Shown: positions 19,960 to 29,677, numbered from the stretch's first letter. The stretch: DNA of 64,000 bases from Bryobacterales bacterium KBS 96 (GCA_000381625.1 KB906767.1:3739304-3803303), one strand, 5' to 3'. Numbers and translations are program-made. The notes: a model not told the origin generated them from the letters alone.

Positions 19960-21832
19960 GTCAGACATTCTCAACGGCAAAGGGGGACTCGTTCTGGGGA
20001 CCGCCGGCCATATCGATCACGGCAAAACAACGCTGGTCCGCGCGCTCACTGGGATAGAAACGGATCGACTGACGGAAGAAAAAAAGCGCGGCATTTCGAT
20101 CGATCTCGGCTTTGCTCATTTGACGCTGCCGGACCAGAGGCGGGTTGCGCTGATCGATGTTCCAGGCCATGAACGCTTTATCAAGAATATGCTGGCGGGC
20201 GTGGGCGGCATTGACGCCGTGCTGCTGGTAGTCGCCGCCGATGAAGGGGTGAAGCCGCAAACGCGCGAGCATTTCGATATCTGCCGCCTCCTGGGCGTGA
20301 CCAGAGGTCTTGTCGCTCTCACCAAGATCGACAGTGTCCGGCAGGAATCGATTGCCGCCGCCACGTCGCAGGTACAAGCACTGTGCGCCGGAAGTTTCCT
20401 CGAAGGCGCTCCTGTCATTCCCGTAAGCGCACACTCGGGGCAAGGGCTTGACGCGCTGCGGACGAGCCTCGCCACTTTGTCTTCGAGCATTCCGGGACGG
20501 TCTACGTCGGGATTCGCACGCTTGCCGGTCGACCGCAGCTTCACGATGCAGGGCTTCGGTACGGTAGTGACAGGCACCTTGTGGAGCGGTGAATTAAAGA
20601 CAGGCGACACCGTCGAATTGCATCCTCTACGGGAGCGTTTTCGAATTCGCGGGCTTCAGGTACACGGAAAGCCGGTCGCCAGCTCGGCGGCGGGGCAGCG
20701 TACGGCCGTAAATCTCGTGGGAGTGGAAGCTCACCAGATCCGCCGCGGGTTCGTACTGGCCCCACCCGAAACGTTCGAAACCACGCAAATTGTGGACACG
20801 CGGCTCGAATGGCTGGACGCGAAATACGCCACCCGTTCCCGGCAGACGTTACATCTTCACATCGGGACTTCCGAAACCATGGCGGACGTACGGCTGATCC
20901 AGACGGTAACTCCCGCGCAAACGCTCTCTCGCGTTTCGGTGCGCGAGCCGCTCCTAATCCTTCCAGGCGATCGATTTGTGCTGCGGATACCGAACGCTAC
21001 CATTGCGGGCGGTTTCGTGATTGACGCCTTTCCCCCTATCCGTCTCACGCGAGCCAAAACGGCGGAACGGTTGAAAACGCTGGCGGAGGCGGATGACATG
21101 GCGCGAGTGGAACTTCTGGTCGCGGAGAGCGCGCAGGGCCGCCGGCTGGCTAATCTCATGCGCCTGACCGGCTGGACACAACCGAAAATCCGGCAGCTCG
21201 CGGAAGCAAATCCGCGATTGATACTGTACGAGGCCGGTCAGCGCATCGTGAGCAGTACTTGGCTGGCTCAGAAGCGTCAACAGGTGATCAAATGGCTGGA
21301 AGCGTTCCACGCGAGTAATCCCGCCGCGAAGGGCGCGCCCACTCATCAGATTCGTAGCGTACTCATGTCGGGCGTCGAACCTGGAATTACGGATTTCATT
21401 CTCCAGAATATTCCGCAGATACGCGTTGAGGGCGAGTTAGTCGCGCTCACGCAACACCAGGCACAATTGAATCCCGAGGAAATCCGCGCCCGCGACCGCA
21501 TCGAGCAAATCTATCGGGATGCCGGATTTCAGCCTCCATCGATGCAGGACGCGCTAGCGAACGGCGGGATAGCGCCTGCCCGCGCTCGTGCGATTTTGGA
21601 AGCGCTTGTTAAGGACGGAAAGCTGGTGCGGATCGCTCCGGACATGATCTTTCACGGCTCCGTGCTCGTCCATATACGAAAGTCGCTGGCCTCTCAAAAG
21701 GGCCGGCGATTCTCGGTGCCGGATTTTAAATCGTGGACCCAAATCTCACGAAAATATGCGATTCCGCTCCTCGAATATCTTGACCGCCAGCACGTCACAC
21801 GCCGGGATGGCGATATGCGGATTGTTCTATAG
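19958..21832 (+). CDS. selB: Selenocysteine-specific translation elongation factor SelB
   Basis: 624-residue GTPase that carries Sec-tRNA to UGA codons marked by a SECIS hairpin. The G1 motif GHIDHGKTT is at residues 17-25, switch II is [13 protein letters not shown], and the guanine-binding motif is TKID. EF-Tu-like domains II and III follow ([20 protein letters not shown]), then C-terminal winged helices ([20 protein letters not shown] and the [12 protein letters not shown] ending) that bind SECIS. ATG 19958 is used because upstream in-frame codons precede the G domain; no clear Shine-Dalgarno is seen. selA, selC and selD are not in the window. The gene implies that the organism makes selenoproteins. 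Confidence 0.96.
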   Translation: MSDILNGKGGLVLGTAGHIDHGKTTLVRALTGIETDRLTEEKKRGISIDLGFAHLTLPDQRRVALIDVPGHERFIKNMLAGVGGIDAVLLVVAADEGVKPQTREHFDICRLLGVTRGLVALTKIDSVRQESIAAATSQVQALCAGSFLEGAPVIPVSAHSGQGLDALRTSLATLSSSIPGRSTSGFARLPVDRSFTMQGFGTVVTGTLWSGELKTGDTVELHPLRERFRIRGLQVHGKPVASSAAGQRTAVNLVGVEAHQIRRGFVLAPPETFETTQIVDTRLEWLDAKYATRSRQTLHLHIGTSETMADVRLIQTVTPAQTLSRVSVREPLLILPGDRFVLRIPNATIAGGFVIDAFPPIRLTRAKTAERLKTLAEADDMARVELLVAESAQGRRLANLMRLTGWTQPKIRQLAEANPRLILYEAGQRIVSSTWLAQKRQQVIKWLEAFHASNPAAKGAPTHQIRSVLMSGVEPGITDFILQNIPQIRVEGELVALTQHQAQLNPEEIRARDRIEQIYRDAGFQPPSMQDALANGGIAPARARAILEALVKDGKLVRIAPDMIFHGSVLVHIRKSLASQKGRRFSVPDFKSWTQISRKYAIPLLEYLDRQHVTRRDGDMRIVL

Positions 21833-21884
21833 GCGTTGCGGGATAGCTGCCGAGGGTCGTGACTCGTCTGCTACTCTAAAGCTG

Positions 21885-22056
21885 CTGACGGTACGCGAAA
21901 GCGTTGAAAAAGGGAACCTAGTGCAATTCCAGGACTGCCCCGCAGCGGTAAGCAGGAACGAACGCCCATTAAGGCACTGTCTTTCAAAGAGACGGGAAGC
22001 CGGGCACTAGTAAAGCGCACAAGCGCCTTGCCTGCAAGTCCGAAGACCTGCCGCAG
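21885..22056 (+). promoter_or_regulatory. Cobalamin (adenosylcobalamin) riboswitch
   Basis: Leader of the btuB-like gene. It has the ordered conserved blocks of the cobalamin aptamer: AAAAAGGGAA (21907-21916), GACTGCCCCGCAGCGGTAA (21933-21951), GACGGGAAGCC around 21993-22003, and the B12 box AGTCCGAAGACCTGCC (22037-22052). The order, spacing and downstream vitamin-B12-receptor-like gene make this assignment strong. High cobalamin should lower expression of the receptor. Confidence 0.95.
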
Positions 22057-22057
22057 C

Positions 22058-22102
22058 CCGCGTTAATACACGCGGATTTCGTGTTGCCTCGAGGGAGGGC
22101 AA
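22058..22102 (+). promoter_or_regulatory. Expression platform with Shine-Dalgarno-sequestering hairpin
   Basis: Downstream of the B12 box, CCGCG (22058-22062) can pair with CGCGG (22071-22075). Competing with it, ACACG (22068-22072) can pair with CGTGT (22080-22084). TTGCC (22084-22088) can pair with GGCAA (22098-22102), closing over the GGGAGG ribosome-binding site. No U-run is present, so control is more likely at translation initiation than at termination. The pairings are seen in sequence; the switching order is inference. Confidence 0.6.
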
Positions 22103-22105
22103 ACA

Positions 22106-24523
22106 GTGAAACGGCTTTTTCCTTTCACATTCATCGTTCTTTGTGCCTCGGCGGCGAGTTTCGCTGCCGATTCCGCCGCCATCTCAGGACGTGTTCTCGA
22201 TCCGTCCGGGAACGCGGTCGCGCGCGCCGAAGTTCATCTCGATCAGTCGACCGGCGCCGCGTTTCTATCCGCCGACACCGCTTCGGATGGCGCTTACTCT
22301 TTTTCCGACGTTGCGCCGGGTAATTATTTATTGGAGGCATCCGCGCCGGGCCTATCTCTGAAGCGGCCCGTCACAGTTCGCCTGGGGGGCGGGGAGACGA
22401 AGCAGCTCGATTTGGATCTCGTACTCTCGGCGCAACGCAGCCAAGTGACGGTCACGTCCGCCGCAACTCCCCAGTCCGTCGACCAAACTTCGAAAGCTCT
22501 CTACGTTGTGAATACCGCGGAAGCCGAACGGCGCGGGCTGTTCACGGTGTCGGATTCGTTGCGCCTTGTGCCGGGCCTGCGGGTCACGACCCGCGGCGGC
22601 CCCGGCGGATTTACAACAATTCAAACTCGCGGCCTCCGCGCAACCGATACCGCCATTCTCGTCGACGGCTTCCGCTTGCGCGATGCCACCGCCGTGCAAG
22701 GCGACGCCAGCTCGTTTATCAGCGATCTTCTGCTGGTCGACAGCTCCCGCATCGAAGTTCTCGAAGGCTCCGGATCGTCTTTGTATGGAACGAATTCAAT
22801 TGGCGGGACCGTGAACATCATTACCGGCCAGGGCGGCGGCCCACTTCACGGCGATATCGATCTACAGGGCGGTGGCTTGGGCCTTTTTAGAGGACTGGCG
22901 CGCGTCGCCGGCGGCGCGTTGCACAATCGCCTGACATATTCCGGCGGGCTCGCTCACTTGAACGAGACGCAGGGCGTCGAAGGCGGCACTCCGGCCCGGA
23001 ACTGGTCGGGGCAGGGCAGCGTTAATTACGCGCTGACGTCGGCGATTCGCATTAGAGCGCGGCTGATGGCCGACACCGATTATCTTCAGTACCAGACCAT
23101 TCCCTATCCGGTGAACTCACCGGCTTCGACGTTCATCCAAGCGGTCCCGCTATCCTCCGCCCAACTGCAACTGGCGAACCGCGGCTTGCCGTTCAATACC
23201 ACCGGCGCCACCTTCGTTCCTGCCTTGAACGACTCCGATGCGCGGCGCAACGGTCACTTCATTACCGCTCTTTTCCATCTCGACGATCAGGTGACGACGC
23301 GCCTATCCTGGCGGCTCTACTATCAGAGCGCCGGCACGCATCGCGATAATCTCGATGGACCCCTAGGTCCTGTAGGAGCGTATGAACCCTCATTTCACAC
23401 GTCGGACCTCTATGATGGCCATGTCGATACCGTTCAGGCGCGCGCCGATTACATCGCCGCTCCATGGCAGGTCATCACAGCGGGCTACGAATTTGAACGG
23501 GAGCACTACGAAAATTTTAGTACCGATGCAAACCCTGACCCCACGGCGAGAGTCTACTCGCTAATTAATATCGTGCAGCGCAGCAATGCCGCGTTTGCGC
23601 AGGACCAGATGCAACTGTTCAGCGGACGCCTGCTGGTTCTGCTGTCAGGGCGGTTCCAGAACTTTCAGCTCAATACTCCTCTATTTCTTGGCGGAATCTC
23701 CCCTTATTCCGGCATTCCGCTGCCATCGCCGCCAGATTCCTATACGGGCGATGCCTCGGTTGCTTATTTTATTCGCCACACTTCGACGAAGCTGCGCTCG
23801 CACGTGGGCAACGGCTACCGCGTTCCATCGGTTTATGAGCGCTTCGGAACGTACTTCTTCGGAGGCGCATTCACCGCGTATGGCGACCCGCGACTGAGTC
23901 CTGAACGAGCGATTTCCGCCGATGCCGGCCTCGATCAATATCTCTGGGGCCAGCGCCTGCGATTGAGCGGCAGCTTCTTTTACACTCGGTTGCAGCAGGT
24001 CATCGGCTTCGATACGCTCGGGCTGATCACGCCGGCGACAGATTCCTATGGCCGCTATGGAGGCTATTTCAACACCGGCGGCGGCATTGCCCACGGAGTT
24101 GAAGTCAGCGGCGAATTCCGGCCCAGCCGCAACACTGCAATCGACGCGTCGTATACCTACACCAATGCCCTTGACCGCATGTCTCAGTTCACAACGGAGA
24201 CTGGAGCGAACCCCATTCAAACGCCGCGCATCATTCCCCATACAGTGACTCTCCGCGCTACCCAGCAATTCGGGAAGCGGGTGGAGGCGGCCATGGACTT
24301 CGTAGGCGGCAGCGATTTTCTGTATCCCCTTTACGGCCTTGCCTATCGTTTCGATGGGCCGCGACAGCTCGGGTTATCGGCCAGTTACACAGTTCCGCTA
24401 ACGGATCGTTCTAGCATGCGGTTCTATGCTCGCGTTTCAAACACTCTCAACCAACAGTACTATGACGATGGTTTCCTGACGCCTCGGCGGTGGGCGGTGG
24501 GCGGCGTCCGCTTCAGCTTCTGA
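22106..24523 (+). CDS. btuB: TonB-dependent receptor, BtuB-like, under cobalamin riboswitch
   Basis: 805-residue outer-membrane receptor. The GTG start lies about 7 bases after GAGGGAGGG. A signal peptide (FPFTFIVLCASAASFAADS) is followed by a carboxypeptidase-regulatory-like domain (ISGRVLDPSGNAVARAEVHL), a plug domain (GGFTTIQTRGLRATDTAILV to EVLEGSGSSLYGTNSIGGTV) and a 22-strand-type barrel ending VGGVRFSF. The riboswitch in its leader argues that the ligand is cobalamin or another corrinoid, which is stronger evidence than the receptor sequence itself. The N-terminal extra domain is not found in E. coli BtuB. No btuCDF genes are adjacent. Confidence 0.88.
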   Translation: MKRLFPFTFIVLCASAASFAADSAAISGRVLDPSGNAVARAEVHLDQSTGAAFLSADTASDGAYSFSDVAPGNYLLEASAPGLSLKRPVTVRLGGGETKQLDLDLVLSAQRSQVTVTSAATPQSVDQTSKALYVVNTAEAERRGLFTVSDSLRLVPGLRVTTRGGPGGFTTIQTRGLRATDTAILVDGFRLRDATAVQGDASSFISDLLLVDSSRIEVLEGSGSSLYGTNSIGGTVNIITGQGGGPLHGDIDLQGGGLGLFRGLARVAGGALHNRLTYSGGLAHLNETQGVEGGTPARNWSGQGSVNYALTSAIRIRARLMADTDYLQYQTIPYPVNSPASTFIQAVPLSSAQLQLANRGLPFNTTGATFVPALNDSDARRNGHFITALFHLDDQVTTRLSWRLYYQSAGTHRDNLDGPLGPVGAYEPSFHTSDLYDGHVDTVQARADYIAAPWQVITAGYEFEREHYENFSTDANPDPTARVYSLINIVQRSNAAFAQDQMQLFSGRLLVLLSGRFQNFQLNTPLFLGGISPYSGIPLPSPPDSYTGDASVAYFIRHTSTKLRSHVGNGYRVPSVYERFGTYFFGGAFTAYGDPRLSPERAISADAGLDQYLWGQRLRLSGSFFYTRLQQVIGFDTLGLITPATDSYGRYGGYFNTGGGIAHGVEVSGEFRPSRNTAIDASYTYTNALDRMSQFTTETGANPIQTPRIIPHTVTLRATQQFGKRVEAAMDFVGGSDFLYPLYGLAYRFDGPRQLGLSASYTVPLTDRSSMRFYARVSNTLNQQYYDDGFLTPRRWAVGGVRFSF

Positions 24524-24632
24524 GAGCCGCTCCGTTGGTGAATACGACTTCGGTCGCAAGCTCAATCCAAGAATGCGTACACTGGTACAGCACCGAAACG
24601 AATGTTTACCGGCAGCGATCTTACTAAAATTC

Positions 24633-24663
24633 TCCCGCCCGCTCCCGAGCAGGAATGGCGGGA
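24633..24663. terminator. Stem-loop in intergenic region after btuB-like gene
   Basis: TCCCGCC (24633-24639) pairs with GGCGGGA (24657-24663), with an inner GCTC/GAGC dyad. It lies 110 bp past the btuB-like stop and 120 bp before the FG-GAP gene. It has no U-tract on the plus strand, so it is only a possible 3' end. Nothing else was recognised in the rest of 24524-24783. Confidence 0.35.
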
Positions 24664-24783
24664 CCTGAAATGATCTCCAAATACTAGAAGGAATGCGACT
24701 ATGGAAATCTGATCAAATCGTTTATAGCTAGAGAGAATCCAGTTTCGGTTGTCAATCCGTTATTTCTGGGGGTTAGGAAAAAA

Positions 24784-25719
24784 GTGATACGACGTTTTCT
24801 TATTGGAATCGCGCTGCTCTCGATGGGCGCCGCTTCCGCTCTGGCTCAGATAGGCGTTCCGCCTCGAGCTGACTTCGACGCCGATGGCAAAACAGATTTT
24901 GTCGTCTGGAGGCCCACTACCGGGGTTTGGTATGTAACTCCAAGCAGTACGAGCGTTCCATTCGGAGAACAATGGGGGTTGCCGGATGACGTCCCATTAT
25001 CTGGAGACTTCGACGGCGACGGAAAGACGGATTTTGTCGTATGGCGGCCCACCACCGGAGTCTGGTACATTAAGCCAAGCAGTAATCTAAATGCGCCGTA
25101 CGGCGAGCAGTTCGGCCTCCCGGGCGATATTCCGCTCAGCGCCGATTTTGATGGAGACCACAGGGCCGACCTCGTGGTATTTCGTCCCTCTAACGGCACT
25201 TGGTACATCAGGCCGAGTAGCAACCCGGCAGCCCCGTACTCTGAACAATGGGGGGCGACCGGCGATATTCCGCTGGTCGCCGATTTCGATGGCGACGGCA
25301 AAATTGACCTCGCAGTCTGGCGGCCTTCCAATGGAACCTGGTACATCAAGCCGAGCAGCAATCCAGCAGCCCCGTACACCGTACAGTGGGGTCTGCCCGG
25401 CGATATACCGATTGCCGGTTACTTCCAGGGTAACCGGGGCGCCGACTACGCCGTGTATCGCCCGTCGAATGGCACTTGGTACATTCTGCCGGCGGATACA
25501 GGTTTAGCTTACGGGCGGCAGTTCGGCTTGCCCGGCGATATACCGGCGCCGGATGACTTTGATTTCGACGGAAAAACGGATATTGCGATCTGGCGGCCCA
25601 CAGACGGCGGCTGGTACTACGTTCCCAGTAGTGCGCCAACTAGTTGGAGGCTGAAGCAATGGGGCGTCTCGGGCGATAAAACGGTTCCGACCACTGCGTC
25701 CCAAGGCACATTCTTCTAG
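24784..25719 (+). CDS. Secreted FG-GAP/VCBS repeat protein
   Basis: 311-residue exported protein. The GTG start gives a signal peptide (FLIGIALLSMGAASALAQ). Then come six repeats of about 46 residues with the core DFDGDGKTDFVVWRP..GVWY, and a short seventh remnant at the C-terminus. The DxDxDG loops are calcium-binding sites as in integrin-type beta-propellers; repeat five (YFQGNRGADYAVYRP) has lost those acidic residues. Repeats three and four are almost identical at DNA level (GTACATCA.GCCGAGTAGCAA type stretches), suggesting recent duplication. Function is unknown; surface adhesion or carbohydrate binding is plausible. No partner gene is adjacent. Confidence 0.85.
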   Translation: MIRRFLIGIALLSMGAASALAQIGVPPRADFDADGKTDFVVWRPTTGVWYVTPSSTSVPFGEQWGLPDDVPLSGDFDGDGKTDFVVWRPTTGVWYIKPSSNLNAPYGEQFGLPGDIPLSADFDGDHRADLVVFRPSNGTWYIRPSSNPAAPYSEQWGATGDIPLVADFDGDGKIDLAVWRPSNGTWYIKPSSNPAAPYTVQWGLPGDIPIAGYFQGNRGADYAVYRPSNGTWYILPADTGLAYGRQFGLPGDIPAPDDFDFDGKTDIAIWRPTDGGWYYVPSSAPTSWRLKQWGVSGDKTVPTTASQGTFF

Positions 25720-25836
25720 AGCGCGGTTGCTTCAGGGCCGGGTTTTATTCACGTAACTCGACTGGCAGGGAGGCGCAATGGACAGCCGCAACGCCCGGAC
25801 CATTACCCTCCCGCGCAGCCATCGGGTGACACGGTT

Positions 25837-26241
25837 TTAACGTGCTTTACCGGTGCAGAGCTTTTTATATTCGTCTTCCAGCTTTTTCAGTTGATCGTCA
25901 GACAGGCGTTCCAAATCGATCACTGAATTTCGAGCTCCCCGCAGAGCTTTGATCAATTCATCCAGCTTCAGGTGGATAGCTCTGCTATCGCGGTTCTGGG
26001 TATTCTGAATAAGGAAGACCATCAGAAACGTAATGATGGTGGTGGCCGTATTAATCACGAGTTGCCAAGTATCCGAAAAGCGGAAAGTTGGGCCGGATGC
26101 CGCCCAAACCACAATCAGCCCGACCGCGCCCAGGAACGCCATCGGCGTGCCCACCAGATCGGCCGTTCGCTTAGCGAATCCGCGGAACGCCTCTTTGAAC
26201 CCTGCGCCACTCTTCCTTTGCCGCTTGTCTGCACTCTCCAC
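25837..26241 (-). CDS. Low-affinity iron permease family protein
   Basis: About 134 residues from a GTG at 26241 that has AAAGGAG six bases upstream; a GTG at 26277 would add 12 residues. Two membrane segments (MAFLGAVGLIVVWAASG and TWQLVINTATTIITFLMVFLIQ), the TQNRDSRAIHLKLDELI motif and a charged helical tail match the low-affinity iron permease family (Fet4-like), which in bacteria is a short two-helix form. Transport activity of the bacterial forms is not well established. It lies downstream of unrelated genes and has no operon partner. Confidence 0.85.
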   Translation of the reverse strand: MESADKRQRKSGAGFKEAFRGFAKRTADLVGTPMAFLGAVGLIVVWAASGPTFRFSDTWQLVINTATTIITFLMVFLIQNTQNRDSRAIHLKLDELIKALRGARNSVIDLERLSDDQLKKLEDEYKKLCTGKAR

Positions 26242-26327
26242 CTTGATCTCCTTTCGGTACGGCTGTTGCGCCGCCACTTGCCTCGTTGGCTAGGATAGCG
26301 AGATGAAGGGAGATTGCGCAGTCCCTA

Positions 26328-27500
26328 TCAATGCGGCTTGAGTACGATCTTGATGCAATCGTCCTGCTTCTTTAAGAACATCGCGAAGCCCTCGGGAGCA
26401 TCTTCGAGCCGCATCCGGTGCGTAATGATGAAACTGGGATCGATTTCTCCTCTTTGAATCCTGTCGAGCAGAGGACGCATATACCGCTGTACGTGGCACT
26501 GCCCAGTCCTGATCTTTAAAGACCGATTCATGACGGAGCCCATTGGAAACTTATCGATAAATCCGCCATAGACGCCGATGACAGAGACGGTGCCGCCATT
26601 GCGGCACGCCATAATCGCCTGCCGCAATGCAACGGGGCGGCCCGTTTCCAACATCATGGCCTGTTTCGCGCGATCATAGGCCCCGATAGCCCCCGGTGCA
26701 TGCGCCTCCATGCCTACTGCGTCGATGCACGCGTCAGGCCCTCGCCCTCCCGTCATCTCCTTCAGCGCGTCATGAACGCTGAGTTCTTCGTAATTGATCG
26801 TCTCCGCGCCCGTTTTTTCCCGGGCCATTGCGAGGCGCTCCGGAAACCGGTCGATGGCGATGACACGCTCTGCTCCAAGTAGAAACGCGCTCTTCATCGC
26901 GAGCAGGCCGACTGGCCCACAACCCCAAACCGCAATCGTGTCGCCGGGTTGAATATCGCACATCTCCGCGCCCATGTATCCGGTCGGGAAAATATCGGAA
27001 AGGAACAGAACCTGCTCGTCCGTCAACTCTTCCGGAACTTTGATCGGGCCGACGTCGGCGAACGGCACACGCGCATACTCGGCGTGCCCGCCTGCATATC
27101 CCCCGAGCAGATGCGAATAGCCGAACAGTCCGGCGGGGGAATGCCCCCACATTTTCTCAGCCATCCAGGCATTCGGATTGGAGTTTTCGCATACCGAGAA
27201 CAACCCGTGCTGACAGGAGAAGCAACTACCGCAAGCTATGGGAAATGGGACTACGACTCTGTCGCCTTTTTGTAGGTTCTGTACACCGCGGCCGGTCTCA
27301 ATGACTTCCCCCATGAATTCGTGCCCCACAATGTCGCCGCTCTCCATGGTGGGAATAAAGCCGTTGTACAGATGCAGATCGGAGCCGCAGATCGCAGTGG
27401 ATGTGATTCTCACAATGGCGTCGCGATCGTTCAGGATTTTCGGATCGGGCACGTTTTGCACTCGCATGTCGTGCTTACCAATCCAACAATTAGCTCTCAT
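26328..27500 (-). CDS. Zinc-dependent alcohol dehydrogenase (formaldehyde dehydrogenase-like MDR)
   Basis: 390-residue medium-chain dehydrogenase. Catalytic zinc ligands are in [11 protein letters not shown] and GHEFMGEV. The structural zinc cysteines are [15 protein letters not shown], and the coenzyme motif is [19 protein letters not shown]. The inserted segment [16 protein letters not shown] matches the glutathione-independent formaldehyde dehydrogenase-like branch often annotated as zinc-dependent alcohol dehydrogenase. The ATG follows a strong AGGAGGAAAG site. The substrate is not certain. Confidence 0.92.
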   Translation of the reverse strand: MRANCWIGKHDMRVQNVPDPKILNDRDAIVRITSTAICGSDLHLYNGFIPTMESGDIVGHEFMGEVIETGRGVQNLQKGDRVVVPFPIACGSCFSCQHGLFSVCENSNPNAWMAEKMWGHSPAGLFGYSHLLGGYAGGHAEYARVPFADVGPIKVPEELTDEQVLFLSDIFPTGYMGAEMCDIQPGDTIAVWGCGPVGLLAMKSAFLLGAERVIAIDRFPERLAMAREKTGAETINYEELSVHDALKEMTGGRGPDACIDAVGMEAHAPGAIGAYDRAKQAMMLETGRPVALRQAIMACRNGGTVSVIGVYGGFIDKFPMGSVMNRSLKIRTGQCHVQRYMRPLLDRIQRGEIDPSFIITHRMRLEDAPEGFAMFLKKQDDCIKIVLKPH

Positions 27501-27565
27501 CTTTCCTCCTCAATATTGAAAGGAGCGTCTCGGGGACTGTTCGCAATCCCCCAATTCACTTCGTG

Positions 27566-28507
27566 CTACTCCGCCGGCCGTGCCGCGTGCATACCGCGGT
27601 GAATGCTGGCGTCGGATTTTGCGACCTCACCGGTTTCCATAAACTGCTTGAGTCTTCGCAAATCCTCTGCGACTTGCTGTCCGGGTGCAAAGCCAAACAA
27701 CTTTGCGAGACTTGCGCCAACGGCGCCGCCCGGAGGGACGTATTGCATTTCCACACGGACGAGAGTGCCGCGTCCGCCCGGGGCCCTCTCAAAACGCACA
27801 GATCCGGAGTGGTGTATTTCGGAACCATCGAGCGATCGCCACGCGATGCGTGTTGGCGCTTCATCTTCCACCAGTTCGGCGTCCCACTCGACCGTCTTTC
27901 CACCCAGCGCTCTCGTCTTCCAGTGGGATCGGCCTTCGCCGGTGATTTGTACGGAGTCGAGGTACTTCATGAAACTCGGCAGATTGCTGAAATCACGCCA
28001 GAATCGATGGACTTCCTCCGGTGGACGCCCAATGACAACGGTCTTTGTAACGCTAGTGCCGCTATTCTTCGTCATCCCGCCGCCATCGCGACCGTTGCTC
28101 AACTGCTGACCGCAGCGCACGTCGAGCGCCATCACTGCAACGACCGCTGCCGTTGCCGTCGCCACCTTGGCCCGGTTGTTGTCGTCAGAGCTTAGGGCCG
28201 AGCCGAGGGACGCGAGATCCATCAGATCGCCCGCCACCCGGCCCCACATCCAGCCCGCAGGCCGAGGCTGCGACAAGATTCCGATGCCTGCCGCGAGTTC
28301 GCGGAACCCGTAGAAGCGCAACGTCGTCCGGGTTCGGCCTTTATTCTCGAGGCCGGCCAGCCTTGCAACGGCACGAGGCGCTGCAACTTCGGCGAGGCCC
28401 AGACCAATGCTGAACCATCCCAAGCCGTTTGCAAGCTGCTCTTCCTGGCTGTGTTGAGATTCGTCAGGACGCGACTCCGCATGCCGCCTGTTTGTTTGTA
28501 GTTCCAT
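27566..28507 (-). CDS. SRPBCC (polyketide cyclase-like) protein with N-terminal membrane region
   Basis: About 313 residues from ATG 28507 (MELQTNRRHAES); the longer upstream reading has no supporting features. The first half is a membrane-associated segment (NGLGWFSIGLGLAEVAAPRA, then ELAAGIGILSQPRPAGWMWG and ATATAAVVAVMALDV). The second half is an SRPBCC/START-like ligand-binding domain (KTVVIGRPPEEVHRFWRDF to EDEAPTRIAWRSLDGSEIHH). This two-part arrangement recurs in soil bacteria; the ligand is unknown. It is the nearest gene downstream of hypB, 148 bp away on the same strand, so read-through from the hydrogenase operon is possible. Confidence 0.85.
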   Translation of the reverse strand: MELQTNRRHAESRPDESQHSQEEQLANGLGWFSIGLGLAEVAAPRAVARLAGLENKGRTRTTLRFYGFRELAAGIGILSQPRPAGWMWGRVAGDLMDLASLGSALSSDDNNRAKVATATAAVVAVMALDVRCGQQLSNGRDGGGMTKNSGTSVTKTVVIGRPPEEVHRFWRDFSNLPSFMKYLDSVQITGEGRSHWKTRALGGKTVEWDAELVEDEAPTRIAWRSLDGSEIHHSGSVRFERAPGGRGTLVRVEMQYVPPGGAVGASLAKLFGFAPGQQVAEDLRRLKQFMETGEVAKSDASIHRGMHAARPAE

Positions 28508-28655
28508 ATCTTCTGCCTTGCTTGACTCGAGCGGTCCGCTCGGGAGACCCCCACGCGTCTTCGCTACGGCACTGAGACTCTGACGGAATTGCCGGTGTTT
28601 CCCACGTGAAACCAACAGTCCCGTGGGCTGGCGTCGAGATTGCTAAAAAAAGAGC

Positions 28656-29333
28656 TTATGAAGCAGGGGATCGAACCGCCGATTTTTCTTGCAAGTACGC
28701 CAGCAGTTCATCCATTCCCTGCCCCGTTTTTGCCGACAGCTCAAAAACCTGTATACCTGGACGGACGGCTTCTATATTGGCCCTGGCCGCGGCGCGATCG
28801 AACTCGACGACCTCGGCGAGATCCATCTTTGTGATAATAGCGACATCCGCGCTGTTGAAGATGGTCGGGTACTTCAACGGTTTGTCTTCCCCTTCGGTTA
28901 CGGACAAAAGCACGAGCCGGAGATCCTCGCCCAAGTCATACGAAGCCGGACAGACAAGATTGCCGACATTTTCAATCAATAAAATGTCCAGTTCTTTAAG
29001 ATCCCAACCTTCTAACGTTCGATCGACCATGGCCGCTTCGAGATGGCAGAGGGATCCGGTTGTGATCTGCTTGACGGGCGTCTGGCTGCGCGCGAGCCGT
29101 TGTGCGTCATTGTCTGTTGCGAGATCGCCGACCAACGCCGCAGGACGGCATTGCTGCCTCAACATCGTCAATGCTCTTTCCAAGAACGTCGTCTTGCCCG
29201 ATCCAGGGCTGGATACCAGGCTCACCACGAATACGCCTGCCTCCTGAAAGCGGCTTCGCAGCGCGTGAGCCACTTCGTCGTTGTGCTTCAGTACATTCTG
29301 CCGGACTTCCACGATGCGGGGGGTCGTGGTCAT
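28656..29333 (-). CDS. hypB: Hydrogenase nickel incorporation GTPase HypB
   Basis: 225-residue GTPase that, with HypA, inserts nickel into the large subunit after the Fe(CN)2CO centre is in place. It starts at ATG 29333, overlapping hypA by 4 bp. The P-loop is VSSPGSGKTTFLERAL, and metal/switch residues are in the ENVGNLVCPASYDLGE region. There is no histidine-rich N-terminal nickel-storage segment, so it is the short HypB type. It is the last gene of the 17-gene hydrogenase operon. Confidence 0.97.
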   Translation of the reverse strand: MTTTPRIVEVRQNVLKHNDEVAHALRSRFQEAGVFVVSLVSSPGSGKTTFLERALTMLRQQCRPAALVGDLATDNDAQRLARSQTPVKQITTGSLCHLEAAMVDRTLEGWDLKELDILLIENVGNLVCPASYDLGEDLRLVLLSVTEGEDKPLKYPTIFNSADVAIITKMDLAEVVEFDRAAARANIEAVRPGIQVFELSAKTGQGMDELLAYLQEKSAVRSPAS

Positions 29334-29677
29334 TCCGCCAACTCCAGCGCCCAAATTTGCAGCTCGAGGCCATGAACGACTTCGGACGCGGGCATGCCGC
29401 ATTCAACACAACAAAAGCATTGGACAGACCGAATACTGCGTTCTGCGTTGCAATTAGAGCAATATACGGAAACCGGAACGTCTTCGATTACTAACGGGCA
29501 AGCGGCGAATCTGGTTTGCTCGGACGCAAGTTCGTACGCCGAGAGCAACGCCTCTTTCACCACGCCCGAAAGAAGGCCGAGTTTCAGATGAATCGCCTCT
29601 ATGCCGACATCGCCGCGACGCTGCGCCTCTTCGTCCACCATGTCTAAAATGCTGAGGGCGATAGAAAGTTCATGCAT
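29330..29677 (-). CDS. hypA: Hydrogenase maturation nickel chaperone HypA
   Basis: 115-residue metallochaperone. ATG 29677 is chosen because it yields the invariant MHELSIA start, where His2 and Glu3 help bind nickel. The zinc site is formed by C73xxC76 (CSNC) and C90xxC93 (CVEC). It overlaps hypF upstream by 8 bp and hypB downstream by 4 bp, which implies coupled translation. It hands nickel to the large subunit with HypB. Confidence 0.97.
   Translation of the reverse strand: MHELSIALSILDMVDEEAQRRGDVGIEAIHLKLGLLSGVVKEALLSAYELASEQTRFAACPLVIEDVPVSVYCSNCNAERSIRSVQCFCCVECGMPASEVVHGLELQIWALELAE

Noticed and set aside
25778-25840. 20-codon plus-strand ORF with AGGGAGG upstream
   Set aside because: It has a good ribosome-binding site but no downstream gene in the same direction, overlaps the 3' end of the permease gene and has no recognisable content.
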